Under the pieces are notes generated by a model that saw only the letters and a program-made list of their open reading frames with translations, made no database searches and was not told the origin of the DNA. A stretch of DNA of 25,692 nt from an uncultured Oscillospiraceae bacterium (lineage in GTDB: Bacteria; Bacillota; Clostridia; Oscillospirales; Ruminococcaceae): contig CAJMEU010000020.1 in the NCBI GenBank assembly GCA_905212515.1, positions 1 to 25,692 on the forward strand. Reading direction: 5' to 3'. The position numbers and the translations under genes are program-made. Positions 15,894-21,863 of the stretch are shown here, piece after piece. The stretch's first letter is position 1. Every line of letters begins with the position of its first letter.

Positions 15894-16785
15894 CATCAGC
15901 GGGCTGACCAAGGACTACGGCCAGGGCCGGGGCATTTTCGATGTGACGCTGTCGGTGCAGCCGGGCGAGACCTTCGGCTTCGCGGGCATCAACGGCGCGG
16001 GCAAAACCACCACCATCCGCCACTTGATGGGCTTTCTGCGGCCCCAGGCCGGCGCGGCCCGCATCAACGGCAAGGATTGCTGGCGCGACGCCGCGGCCAT
16101 CAAGCGCATGGTGGGCTATGTGCCCGGCGAGATCGCCTTCCCGGACGACGGCACCGGCACCATCTTCCTGCAGCGCCAGATGGCTATGCTGGGCAAGGGC
16201 ACCATGGCGGAATGCCAGCGGCTGTGCGATATGCTGCAGCTGGATATCACCGCCAATCTGAAAAGCATGAGCAAGGGCATGAAGCAGAAGACCGCCCTGG
16301 TGGCCGCCTTCATGCAGCAGCCGGAGATCCTTGTCATGGACGAACCCACCACGGGCCTGGATCCGCTGATGCGGGAGGTGTTCGTGGAGCTGCTGGAAGA
16401 GCAAAAGGCCCTGGGCCACACCATTTTCATGTCCAGCCATATTTTCGAGGAGATGGAGCGCACCTGCGACCGCGTGGCCCTCATCAAGGACGGCCGCATC
16501 GTCAGCATCGCGGCCATGGACGATATCCGCCACAATAAAAACAAGTCGTTCAAAATCCAGTTCAAGGACGAAGAGAGCTTCAGGGCGTTTTTGGCGCTGC
16601 CCTACGAGTGTGTGGACGTGAAGCCCGACGGCCTGCGCCTGACCGTGAACCTGCACGATTCCCAGATCAACCAGCTGATGGCTGATCTGTCCGGATGCCA
16701 GGTGCATTTTTTCAAGGAAGTCAAACACTCGCTGGAGGAATATTTCCATACGATTTTCAAGGAGGGCCAAAGCAATGTTCAGTAA
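15880..16785 (+). CDS. ABC exporter ATP-binding protein 2
   Basis: This 301-residue ATPase is closely related to the preceding one, with the same layout: Walker A GINGAGKTT (K42), signature MSKGMKQKTAL, Walker B ILVMDEPTTGLDPL and H-loop MSSHIF. The two probably arose by duplication and may form a heterodimer on the single permease. It starts at GTG 15880 inside the end of the upstream gene, and its own stop overlaps the permease start by 11 bp, so all three are translationally coupled. Walker and signature residues are intact, so both ATPases should be active. Confidence 0.87.
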   Translation: MGCIDISGLTKDYGQGRGIFDVTLSVQPGETFGFAGINGAGKTTTIRHLMGFLRPQAGAARINGKDCWRDAAAIKRMVGYVPGEIAFPDDGTGTIFLQRQMAMLGKGTMAECQRLCDMLQLDITANLKSMSKGMKQKTALVAAFMQQPEILVMDEPTTGLDPLMREVFVELLEEQKALGHTIFMSSHIFEEMERTCDRVALIKDGRIVSIAAMDDIRHNKNKSFKIQFKDEESFRAFLALPYECVDVKPDGLRLTVNLHDSQINQLMADLSGCQVHFFKEVKHSLEEYFHTIFKEGQSNVQ

Positions 16786-18340
16786 ACCCATTTTCAAACA
16801 GTGTGTGCGCAGCAACGGCAAGCTGTGGGCTATTTTCACCGCGGTGGCTTGCGCCATGCTGTATTTCATGATGTCCAGCTTCGACGCCGGCGCCTTCAGC
16901 AGCATCGCCAGCGCTACCGAGGGTACTCGGTTCGAGAACCTGGCGTCCAATTTCGGTAGTTTCCTGGGTCTGATGGAGACGTTTTACCGTATGCTGCCTA
17001 TCCTGCTGGGCATGGTGTACGCCATCCTCGCCACCAGTAACCTCATCGTGTCCGAGGTGGACAGCGGCTCCATGGCGTACACCTTGTCCACACCCACCAA
17101 GCGCAGCACGGTGGTGCTGACGAAAATGGCGTACATGGTGGGCTCGGTGGTGTTGATGTTCGTGGTGCTGTGCGGCGCCGGCCTGGGCTTTGCCGAGCTG
17201 ACCCAGCACTGCATCACCGATTCCGCCATCACCGCCGACGTGCAGGCCGCCGCCGAGGCCATGGACCGCAAGCCCAGCTACGTGCGGGACCATCTGTACA
17301 TGATCCAGGACGACAAATACGCGCTGGAGAGCGGCGCGCAGGAGCGGGGGATGGACACCGAGGCTTATTCCCTGTACTTGGACCAGGCCATGCTGCGGGA
17401 CAGCTATAAGGCCGCCGCCAAGGAGCTGACCAAGGAGCGCAAGGACTTCTATAAAGACGCCGACGACGAGGATATCGACGATGATTTCATCGAGATCACC
17501 CGCGAGGAGCTGGAGGCCGACCCGGCCCTGATGCTGGACAGCAGCGACGCGCTGAAGGCCGGCGCGGCCTCCCTGGGCATGACGGTGACCGATTACAAGG
17601 CCCGCATCCAGCGCATTGTGAACGGTGAGGATACGGCCGCACCTGCCGCGGGCGAAGCGGACGGGGCCGGCGAAGCGGAGGGAGAGGATGCGTACGGCGG
17701 ATATGATCCGTACGCCGACGAGACCGCGGACGGCACGCCCGCAGACGGGAGCGCCGGGGATGCTGCCGATGAAAATGCCGCCGAGCAGATGAGCAGCCTG
17801 TTCACCGCCGCGCTGGACGCCGGCGCCAAGGCGCTGGGCACCGACAGCACCACGCTGTCCGAAAACTTGATTTGGATGAAGGACCGCACGGCCCTGGACG
17901 CTGAAATGGCGGCCACAGGCCTGGATGAGGTTGTGCTCACCGGCATCATCAACCAGGCCATGGTGCGCACCGCGCTGTCTGAGGACAGCAGCGTGGATTT
18001 TGACGTGGAGGCCTTTATCTGGCTGAACGTCGGCTGTTGCCTGCTGATCCTTGCCTTCAGCGCCATCGGTTTCTTTGCCAGCTGCGTGTTCAACCGCTCG
18101 AAAAACGCCATGGTCATCGGTGCGGGCCTGCCCTTCATCTTTTTCCTGCTGAACATCATGGTGCAGATGAGTGAAAATTTGGAAAACTTCAAATATCTGA
18201 CCATCACAACCTTGTTCAACACCAGCGAGATCGTCCAAATGGTCTATTTCGGCCTGGGTCTGGCCGTGCTGGGGGCCATCAGCGTGGTGCTGTACACCGC
18301 CGGCGGCGTGCTGTTCTGCCACCGCGATCTGCCGCTGTAA
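16775..18340 (+). CDS. ABC-2-type exporter permease with large inserted domain
   Basis: This 521-residue membrane protein has hydrophobic spans at about residues 17-34, 69-90 and 112-135, then a charged region at about 140-410, then spans at about 414-435, 444-463 and 490-512. The inserted region is acidic. It contains three related segments near residues 182-206, 258-282 and 345-369 (pattern x-A-L-x-x-G-A-x-x-x-G) and an Asp/Glu/Gly/Ala-rich low-complexity linker around 288-335. Standard ABC-2 permeases of this class have only short loops at this place. AGGAGG upstream of ATG 16775 supports the start. It should form the pore for the two preceding ATPases. What the insert binds is unknown. 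Confidence 0.8.
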   Translation: MFSKPIFKQCVRSNGKLWAIFTAVACAMLYFMMSSFDAGAFSSIASATEGTRFENLASNFGSFLGLMETFYRMLPILLGMVYAILATSNLIVSEVDSGSMAYTLSTPTKRSTVVLTKMAYMVGSVVLMFVVLCGAGLGFAELTQHCITDSAITADVQAAAEAMDRKPSYVRDHLYMIQDDKYALESGAQERGMDTEAYSLYLDQAMLRDSYKAAAKELTKERKDFYKDADDEDIDDDFIEITREELEADPALMLDSSDALKAGAASLGMTVTDYKARIQRIVNGEDTAAPAAGEADGAGEAEGEDAYGGYDPYADETADGTPADGSAGDAADENAAEQMSSLFTAALDAGAKALGTDSTTLSENLIWMKDRTALDAEMAATGLDEVVLTGIINQAMVRTALSEDSSVDFDVEAFIWLNVGCCLLILAFSAIGFFASCVFNRSKNAMVIGAGLPFIFFLLNIMVQMSENLENFKYLTITTLFNTSEIVQMVYFGLGLAVLGAISVVLYTAGGVLFCHRDLPL

Positions 18341-18348
18341 AAAAGACA

Positions 18349-18385
18349 AAACGGCTTTCCTGCCCCTTGGGCGGGAAAGCCGTTT
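18349..18385. terminator. terminator between exporter operon and cysK
   Basis: AAACGGCTTTCC (18349-18360) pairs with GGAAAGCCGTTT (18374-18385), and the inner GCCC/GGGC lengthens the stem. The T-rich tail is better on the minus strand (TTTTGTCTTTTTT), so it mainly serves cysK, but it can also stop the exporter transcript. Confidence 0.8.
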
Positions 18386-18398
18386 CTGTATAAAAATT

Positions 18399-19331
18399 TT
18401 ACTCGGCAAACAAATCGGTGGACAGATAGCGGTCCCCGGTGTCGGGCAGCAAAACCACGATGGTCTTGCCCTTGCTTTCCGGCCGCCGCGCCACCTGGAC
18501 GGCCGCCCAGGCCGCCGCGCCCGAGGAGATGCCCACCAATACGCCCTCCTGCCGGCCGATCTGCCGGGCCGTGGCGAAGGCGTCCGCATCCGCTACGGGC
18601 AGGACTTCGTCGTAAATGCCCGTGTCCAGGGCCCCGGGCACAAACCCGGCGCCGATGCCCTGGATGCCGTGGGCCCCCGCCTTCCCCTGGGAGAGCACGG
18701 GCGAGGAGGCGGGCTCCACTGCCACCACCCGCACGGCCGGGTTTTGGGCCTTCAGGTACTGTCCCACGCCGGTGACGGTGCCGCCGGTGCCCACACCGGC
18801 CACAAAGATGTCCACTTGGCCGTCCGTGTCCCGCCAGATCTCCGGCCCGGTGGAGGCCCGGTGGGCGGCCGGGTTTGCCGGGTTCTCGAATTGGCCGGGG
18901 ATGAAGCTGCCGGGGATCTCCCGCGCCAGCTCTTCGGCCTTGGCGATGGCGCCCGTCATGCCTTTTGCGCCCTCAGTCAGCACCAGCTCGGCGCCGTAGG
19001 CCGCCATCAGGCGGCGGCGCTCGGCGGACATGGTGTCCGGCATCACGATGATGGCGCGGTAGCCCCGGGCCGCGGCCATCAGGGCCAGGCCGATGCCCGT
19101 GTTGCCGGACGTGGGCTCGATGATGGCCATGCCGGGCTGCAGCACGCCCCGGGCCTCGGCGTCGTCGATCATGGCTTTGGCCACCCGGTCTTTGGCCGAG
19201 CCGGCGGGGTTGAAATATTCCAGTTTGGCCAGCACCCTGGCCTCCAGGCCCAAAGCGCGCTCCAGGTGCGCCAGCTCCAGCAGCGGGGTATTGCCGATCA
19301 ACTGGTCGGCAGATGTAAAGATCTTGCTCAT
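18399..19331 (-). CDS. cysK: cysteine synthase A (O-acetylserine sulfhydrylase)
   Basis: This 310-residue PLP enzyme makes cysteine from O-acetylserine and sulfide. The PLP lysine is K47 in NPAGSAKDR. The substrate loop is EPTSGNTGIGLA, the phosphate-binding loop GVGTGGTVTG, and a late ISSGAA contacts the PLP ring. The usual length and all motifs fit CysK. The ATG at 19331 has GGAGG 8 bp upstream; the longer reading frame beginning with TTG at 19346 lacks such support. It is divergent from cysE, whose product supplies O-acetylserine. A 38-codon ORF with clustered cysteine codons ends one base before this start, suggesting cysteine-dependent translational control. Confidence 0.95.
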   Translation of the reverse strand: MSKIFTSADQLIGNTPLLELAHLERALGLEARVLAKLEYFNPAGSAKDRVAKAMIDDAEARGVLQPGMAIIEPTSGNTGIGLALMAAARGYRAIIVMPDTMSAERRRLMAAYGAELVLTEGAKGMTGAIAKAEELAREIPGSFIPGQFENPANPAAHRASTGPEIWRDTDGQVDIFVAGVGTGGTVTGVGQYLKAQNPAVRVVAVEPASSPVLSQGKAGAHGIQGIGAGFVPGALDTGIYDEVLPVADADAFATARQIGRQEGVLVGISSGAAAWAAVQVARRPESKGKTIVVLLPDTGDRYLSTDLFAE

Positions 19332-19332
19332 A

Positions 19333-19449
19333 TCAGAAACCTCCAAACTTGTTTTTACTGGATGAACGGGGCAAAACGGCGCCCGGTCGACAGTGCCAGC
19401 ACAAACAAGTAGAGATGGGCCAAACCCGGCGATGGGGAAAAACAGCCAT
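19333..19449 (-). CDS. cysteine-containing leader peptide of cysK (38 aa)
   Basis: The ATG at 19449 has GGCGGAGG 4 bp upstream, about 26 bases after the predicted transcript start. The peptide runs MAVFPHRRVW... and contains Thr-Cys-Leu-Cys-Trp-His-Cys at residues 14-20. The stop TGA (19335-19333) is one base before the cysK ATG, and the ORF spans the cysK Shine-Dalgarno site. The RNA ACUUGUUU that encodes Thr14-Cys15-Leu16 (19410-19403) is perfectly complementary to AAACAAGU (19354-19347), which adjoins the cysK GGAGG. A ribosome stalled for lack of Cys-tRNA would open this pairing. An overlapping frame from ATG 19453 (32 aa, one Cys) is a rival reading. Function is inferred from layout. Confidence 0.5.
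   Translation of the reverse strand: MAVFPHRRVWPISTCLCWHCRPGAVLPRSSSKNKFGGF
19347..19410 (-). promoter_or_regulatory. candidate RNA hairpin controlling cysK translation
   Basis: An 8-bp perfect inverted repeat has arms 19347-19354 and 19403-19410. In the cysK mRNA one arm lies in the leader-peptide cysteine codons and the other is next to the Shine-Dalgarno GGAGG (19344-19340). Pairing would crowd the ribosome-binding site, and translation of the leader decides whether it can form. Confidence 0.45.
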
Positions 19450-19480
19450 GCATCCTCCGCCTTTCCTGTAGGTTAGTGGC

Positions 19481-19509
19481 ATTGTAGACCCTTTTGACGG
19501 CCCTGTCAA
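19481..19509 (-). promoter_or_regulatory. cysK promoter
   Basis: On the minus strand, TTGACA (19509-19504), a 17-bp spacer and TACAAT (19486-19481). The start point is near 19475, giving a leader of about 145 bases. Its -35 faces the cysE -35 across 26 bp. Confidence 0.85.
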
Positions 19510-19535
19510 GAAAAAAGTTGCCCGGCGTCCGCCGC

Positions 19536-19564
19536 TTGACAGGCAGCGGACGGGCGTGTATAAT
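19536..19564 (+). promoter_or_regulatory. cysE promoter
   Basis: TTGACA (19536-19541), a 17-bp spacer and TATAAT (19559-19564) form a perfect consensus promoter. The start point is near 19571, leaving an unusually long leader of about 258 bases before cysE that contains a cysteine-rich ORF and two terminators. Confidence 0.9.
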
Positions 19565-19602
19565 ACAAATCAATCAAAGGCATCCGAAAGGGAAACGCGG
19601 TT

Positions 19603-19698
19603 ATGAGAAACAGCTGGAACGACAACGCGGCGTGTTGTGTGTGCACTTGTTTGCCCACACAATTTTGTCGTGCTTGGATACGCAGCGCCCTTTTGTAG
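19603..19698 (+). CDS. cysteine-rich leader peptide of cysE (31 aa)
   Basis: The ATG at 19603 has GAAAGGG 10 bp upstream and begins about 32 bases after the predicted transcript start. The peptide is MRNSWNDNAA, then CCVCTCLPTQFC, then RAWIRSALL. Cysteines are at 11, 12, 14, 16 and 22, with four of them within six codons. The stop at 19698 is 10 bases before a terminator hairpin. Cysteine is a rare amino acid, and clustering it in a short ORF ahead of a cysteine-biosynthesis gene is the hallmark of leader-peptide attenuation: scarcity of charged tRNA-Cys stalls the ribosome and reshapes the RNA. No experimental evidence can be seen; the call rests on composition and layout. Confidence 0.7.
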   Translation: MRNSWNDNAACCVCTCLPTQFCRAWIRSALL

Positions 19699-19707
19699 AT
19701 CTGGCTG

Positions 19708-19732
19708 GTTTTGCCCCGGGGCAAAACTTTTT
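19708..19732 (+). terminator. attenuator terminator 1 in cysE leader
   Basis: GTTTTGCCCC (19708-19717) and GGGGCAAAAC (19718-19727) form a self-complementary stem followed by five T (19728-19732). The downstream arm GGGCAAA (19719-19725) can instead pair with TTTGCCC (19650-19656) inside the leader ORF, giving a possible antiterminator. Confidence 0.75.
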
Positions 19733-19753
19733 GTACAGCGGCAATGGGAACAA

Positions 19754-19784
19754 AGCGGAAAGCACGTGTGCTTTCCGCTTTTTT
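19754..19784 (+). terminator. attenuator terminator 2 in cysE leader
   Basis: AGCGGAAAGCAC (19754-19765) pairs with GTGCTTTCCGCT (19768-19779), followed by six T (19779-19784). This is a strong intrinsic terminator placed before, not after, a gene. Its upstream arm AAGCACG (19760-19766) can alternatively pair with CGTGCTT (19669-19675) of the leader ORF. Confidence 0.85.
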
Positions 19785-19828
19785 GTTTTCCCTTGCCGTT
19801 TTTTTATGGAATCAAGGAGGTTTTTACC

Positions 19829-20485
19829 ATGAGTTTGCTCAGCGATGCCCGCAATATCCAAAGCAAGGACCCCGCCGCCTCCAGTTTGGCGCAGGTGCTG
19901 CTGCTGTATCCCGGTTTCCACATCCTCATCTTCCACCGGGTGGCCCATTTTTTCTACCGCAAAGGCCATTTTTTCTTAGCGCGCATGGTCAGCCAGTGGG
20001 GCCGCAGCTTCACCGGCATTGAGATCCACCCCGGCGCCCAGATCGGCAGTGCGCTGTTTATCGACCACGGCATGGGCATCGTCATCGGCGAGACGGTGGA
20101 GATCGGCGACAACTGCACCATTTATCACCAGGTGACCCTGGGCGGCACCGGCAAGGACACGGGCAAGCGCCACCCCACGGTGGGCAGCAACGTGCTGATC
20201 GGTGCGGGCTGCAAGATCCTGGGCCCTGTCACCATCGGCGACAACGTGCGCCTGGGCGCGGGCAGCGTGGTGCTGCGCTCCATCCCCGCCAACGCCACGG
20301 CCATCGGCACGCCCGCACGGGTGGTGCGGCGCCGCGGCGAACCGGTGCATCCCAGCGACGATTTGGACCAGCAGGATTTTCCCGACGTGCTGCAGCGCGA
20401 ACTGGAGAGCCTGCGCACCCGCCTGCAGGTGCTGGAGCGGACGTCCTGGCAGGCCGGCGAAGTTGCAAGCGGCGAGGATCTGTGA
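19829..20485 (+). CDS. cysE: serine O-acetyltransferase
   Basis: This 218-residue enzyme converts serine and acetyl-CoA to O-acetylserine, the substrate of CysK. The left-handed beta-helix of hexapeptide repeats runs from about residue 65 (IEIHPGAQIGSALFIDHGMG, then ETVEIGDNCTIYHQVTLGGTG). Catalytic-type His residues sit in IDHG and YHQV, and GTPARVV closes the acetyl-CoA end. It is the short bacterial form without the long N-terminal extension of E. coli CysE. AAGGAGG (19814-19820) lies 8 bp before ATG 19829. Expression must pass two terminators behind a cysteine-rich leader ORF. ruvX follows after 39 bp, perhaps on the same transcript. Confidence 0.95.
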   Translation: MSLLSDARNIQSKDPAASSLAQVLLLYPGFHILIFHRVAHFFYRKGHFFLARMVSQWGRSFTGIEIHPGAQIGSALFIDHGMGIVIGETVEIGDNCTIYHQVTLGGTGKDTGKRHPTVGSNVLIGAGCKILGPVTIGDNVRLGAGSVVLRSIPANATAIGTPARVVRRRGEPVHPSDDLDQQDFPDVLQRELESLRTRLQVLERTSWQAGEVASGEDL

Positions 20486-20524
20486 TAAACTGAAAACCAA
20501 TCAACACAATGGGAGTGATGGACC

Positions 20525-20953
20525 GTGAAAATCATGGCTGTGGATTATGGCGACGCCCGCACGGGCCTGGCGGTGTGCGACCGAACGGAATTTTTGGCCA
20601 GCCCCGTGGGCATCATTGAGGAAAAAAGTTTTGCCAAGGTGGCGGAAAAGATCGTCTACGCCTCGCGGGAATTCGACGTGGGGCTGATCGTCATCGGCCT
20701 GCCCCGCAATATGGACGGCACCGAGGGCGCCCGCGCGCAGAAAAGCCGCAAGCTGGCCGATACCCTGCGCGCCATCGTGCCCATCCCCGTGGAATTGTGG
20801 GACGAGCGCAGCACCACCGTCAGCGCCGCCGCCATCCTGACGGAGAACGGCACCTTCGGCAAAAAGCGCAAGGAACAGCTGGACGCCGTGGCCGCCACGG
20901 TGATCTTGGAAAGCTACATGGCTTATCGGCGGAACACGGGGAAAAGCCAATAA
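20525..20953 (+). CDS. ruvX: RuvX/YqgF family Holliday-junction resolvase-like nuclease
   Basis: This 142-residue protein has the RNase H-like fold of YqgF: IMAVDYGDARTGLAV with D7, LIVIGLPRNMDG, WDERSTTVSA with E94, and LDAVAATVILESY with D120 as the late acidic residue. The length is normal. Family members process Holliday junctions or take part in 16S rRNA 5' maturation. The GTG at 20525 gives the conserved N-terminus (MKIMAVDYG) and has a GGGAG upstream. It follows cysE by 39 bp; this pairing looks incidental rather than functional. Confidence 0.9.
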   Translation: MKIMAVDYGDARTGLAVCDRTEFLASPVGIIEEKSFAKVAEKIVYASREFDVGLIVIGLPRNMDGTEGARAQKSRKLADTLRAIVPIPVELWDERSTTVSAAAILTENGTFGKKRKEQLDAVAATVILESYMAYRRNTGKSQ

Positions 20954-21011
20954 GGCAGCAGTGCCGCACTTTACAAAAAAACTGGGTGAAATGCGAAATT
21001 TCTCTTTACAA

Positions 21012-21041
21012 TTGAAGAAAAATGTGTTTAAATTGTACTAA
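21012..21041 (+). promoter_or_regulatory. candidate promoter for the hutP-like transcript
   Basis: TTGAAG (21012-21017), an 18-bp spacer and TACTAA (21036-21041) are a fair match in an AT-rich stretch, upstream of the NAG-rich leader. A better -10 sequence at 21158-21163 lies within a terminator hairpin and lacks a -35 at good distance. Confidence 0.35.
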
Positions 21042-21052
21042 GGACAGAGTTC

Positions 21053-21141
21053 GGCGGCAATCGGATACCAAAATTGTGTATTGAGAAATAGTAAAGCCGC
21101 CTAAAACTGAATATAGTATAGCAGATTGAGAATTGAGAATG
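21053..21141 (+). promoter_or_regulatory. NAG-rich leader, putative HutP-type RNA binding region
   Basis: Eight NAG triplets end at 21085, 21091, 21096, 21116, 21121, 21124, 21130 and 21137; the last two lie in a 7-base repeat TTGAGAA. HutP of Bacillus binds spaced NAG triplets next to a terminator. The first three triplets sit in the loop of a possible hairpin formed by GGCGGC (21053-21058) and GCCGCC (21096-21101). The array runs into the terminator stem at 21128. It lies ahead of a hutP-like gene, which would give autoregulated antitermination. Confidence 0.45.
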
Positions 21142-21191
21142 ATAAACGGACAAAGAGTATAATGTTCGTTTTATTTCCGATTCTCTTTTTT
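21128..21191 (+). terminator. leader terminator upstream of the hutP-like gene
   Basis: GAGAATTG (21128-21135) or the overlapping GAGAAT (21135-21140) can pair with the segment ending ATTCTC (21180-21185). An inner stem is formed by ATAAACG and CGTTTTAT, and six T follow (21186-21191). The two competing 5' arms are themselves NAG repeats, so protein binding there could prevent the hairpin. It might also simply end the ruvX transcript. Confidence 0.55.
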
Positions 21192-21237
21192 GTTTTCTTT
21201 GAATCGAGAAGGATTGATAAAAAGGGAGGGTATACAG

Positions 21238-21681
21238 GTGAATCCATCCAATATTTTGATGCCGCGGGGGGAGGTAAACCCCTTTCGGGCGGCGCTCCAC
21301 ATCGCTATGACGGATACGATGGAAGAGGAAAAGGAGATGATCGCTTTTTTCTGCCAGTACGGCTGCCAATGCGCCGCCACCATGCTGAGCGGGAACGACA
21401 AAGAGACCTTGCGCAAGATCACCGGGAACGTGGTGGGCGCCTGCCTGAATGCGGGCCTGATCGAGCGCAAGCAGGCCCATATCCACCCCTTGGGGCACGC
21501 CATCGAACAGGCGGTGGACGGCACGCGGCTGGACTCCTCCGTGGGGCAGAACTGCCGCTTCAAGATCGGCATCGTGCGCAAGGGCAACATCATCGCGGTG
21601 GCCATTTACGGCGATCTGGGCTTTCACGAATGTTCCTCCCACAAAACGGTGGGCGGCAGCTTCCAGATCCTTGGCGAGTGA
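21238..21681 (+). CDS. HutP-like RNA-binding antiterminator protein
   Basis: The protein has 147 residues, about the size of Bacillus HutP. The HutP-like core is visible: HPLGH (H83, H87) followed by a helix and GTRLDSSVGQNCRFKIGIVR, then IAVAIYGDLGFHE and SHKTVGG with H135. In HutP, two His spaced by three residues and a late His bind the metal that, with L-histidine, activates RNA binding; all three positions are kept. The GTG at 21238 has AAGGGAGGG 7 bp upstream. It lies before a fatty-acid-type permease and an amidase, not before histidine-degradation genes, so the ligand may differ. Family assignment is from recalled motifs. Confidence 0.75.
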   Translation: MNPSNILMPRGEVNPFRAALHIAMTDTMEEEKEMIAFFCQYGCQCAATMLSGNDKETLRKITGNVVGACLNAGLIERKQAHIHPLGHAIEQAVDGTRLDSSVGQNCRFKIGIVRKGNIIAVAIYGDLGFHECSSHKTVGGSFQILGE

Positions 21682-21703
21682 AAACGGCGATCACAGTCTG
21701 CGG

Positions 21704-21731
21704 CAAAACGCGCTTTGTAAAAAGCGTTTTG
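21704..21731 (+). promoter_or_regulatory. hairpin in the 182-bp gap between hutP-like gene and permease
   Basis: CAAAACGC (21704-21711) pairs with GCGTTTTG (21724-21731); alternatively CGCTTT (21711-21716) pairs with AAAGCG (21721-21726), followed by TTTT. It could be a weak terminator governed by the HutP-like protein. A second GC-rich stem, GGGGTGCC (21806-21813) with GGCGCCCC (21818-21825), lacks a T run. I see no convincing gene in the gap. Confidence 0.35.
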
Positions 21732-21863
21732 GAAAATGCGGCATGAAAGGAGGAAAGCGAAACGGCTGCGCCCAAGGCAGGCAAACGAGCGCGCCCAGGA
21801 AAAAAGGGGTGCCGCGCGGCGCCCCGGAGACAAACGTGTGAACGTAAAGAGAGGAGAATCAAT

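Noticed and set aside
19355..19453. Alternative 32-codon cysK leader ORF (MHGCFSPSP...) from ATG 19453
   Set aside because: It overlaps the 38-codon frame, has one cysteine and ends 23 bp before cysK. The 19449 frame has the Cys cluster and tight coupling. I could not exclude that both are initiated.
19332..19828. T-box or SAM riboswitch upstream of the cys genes
   Set aside because: No T-box specifier/AGGGUGG-type consensus or S-box core was found in either leader; the cysteine-rich ORFs explain the long leaders better.
21158..21163. TATAAT as -10 of the hutP-like gene
   Set aside because: It lies in the loop of the terminator hairpin, and the only -35-like sequence (TTGAGA, 21133-21138) is 19 bp away and part of the NAG repeats.
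21743..21841. Small ORF (32 codons) between the hutP-like gene and the permease
   Set aside because: It has no spaced ribosome-binding site and is of low-complexity basic composition, as GC-rich random frames give.
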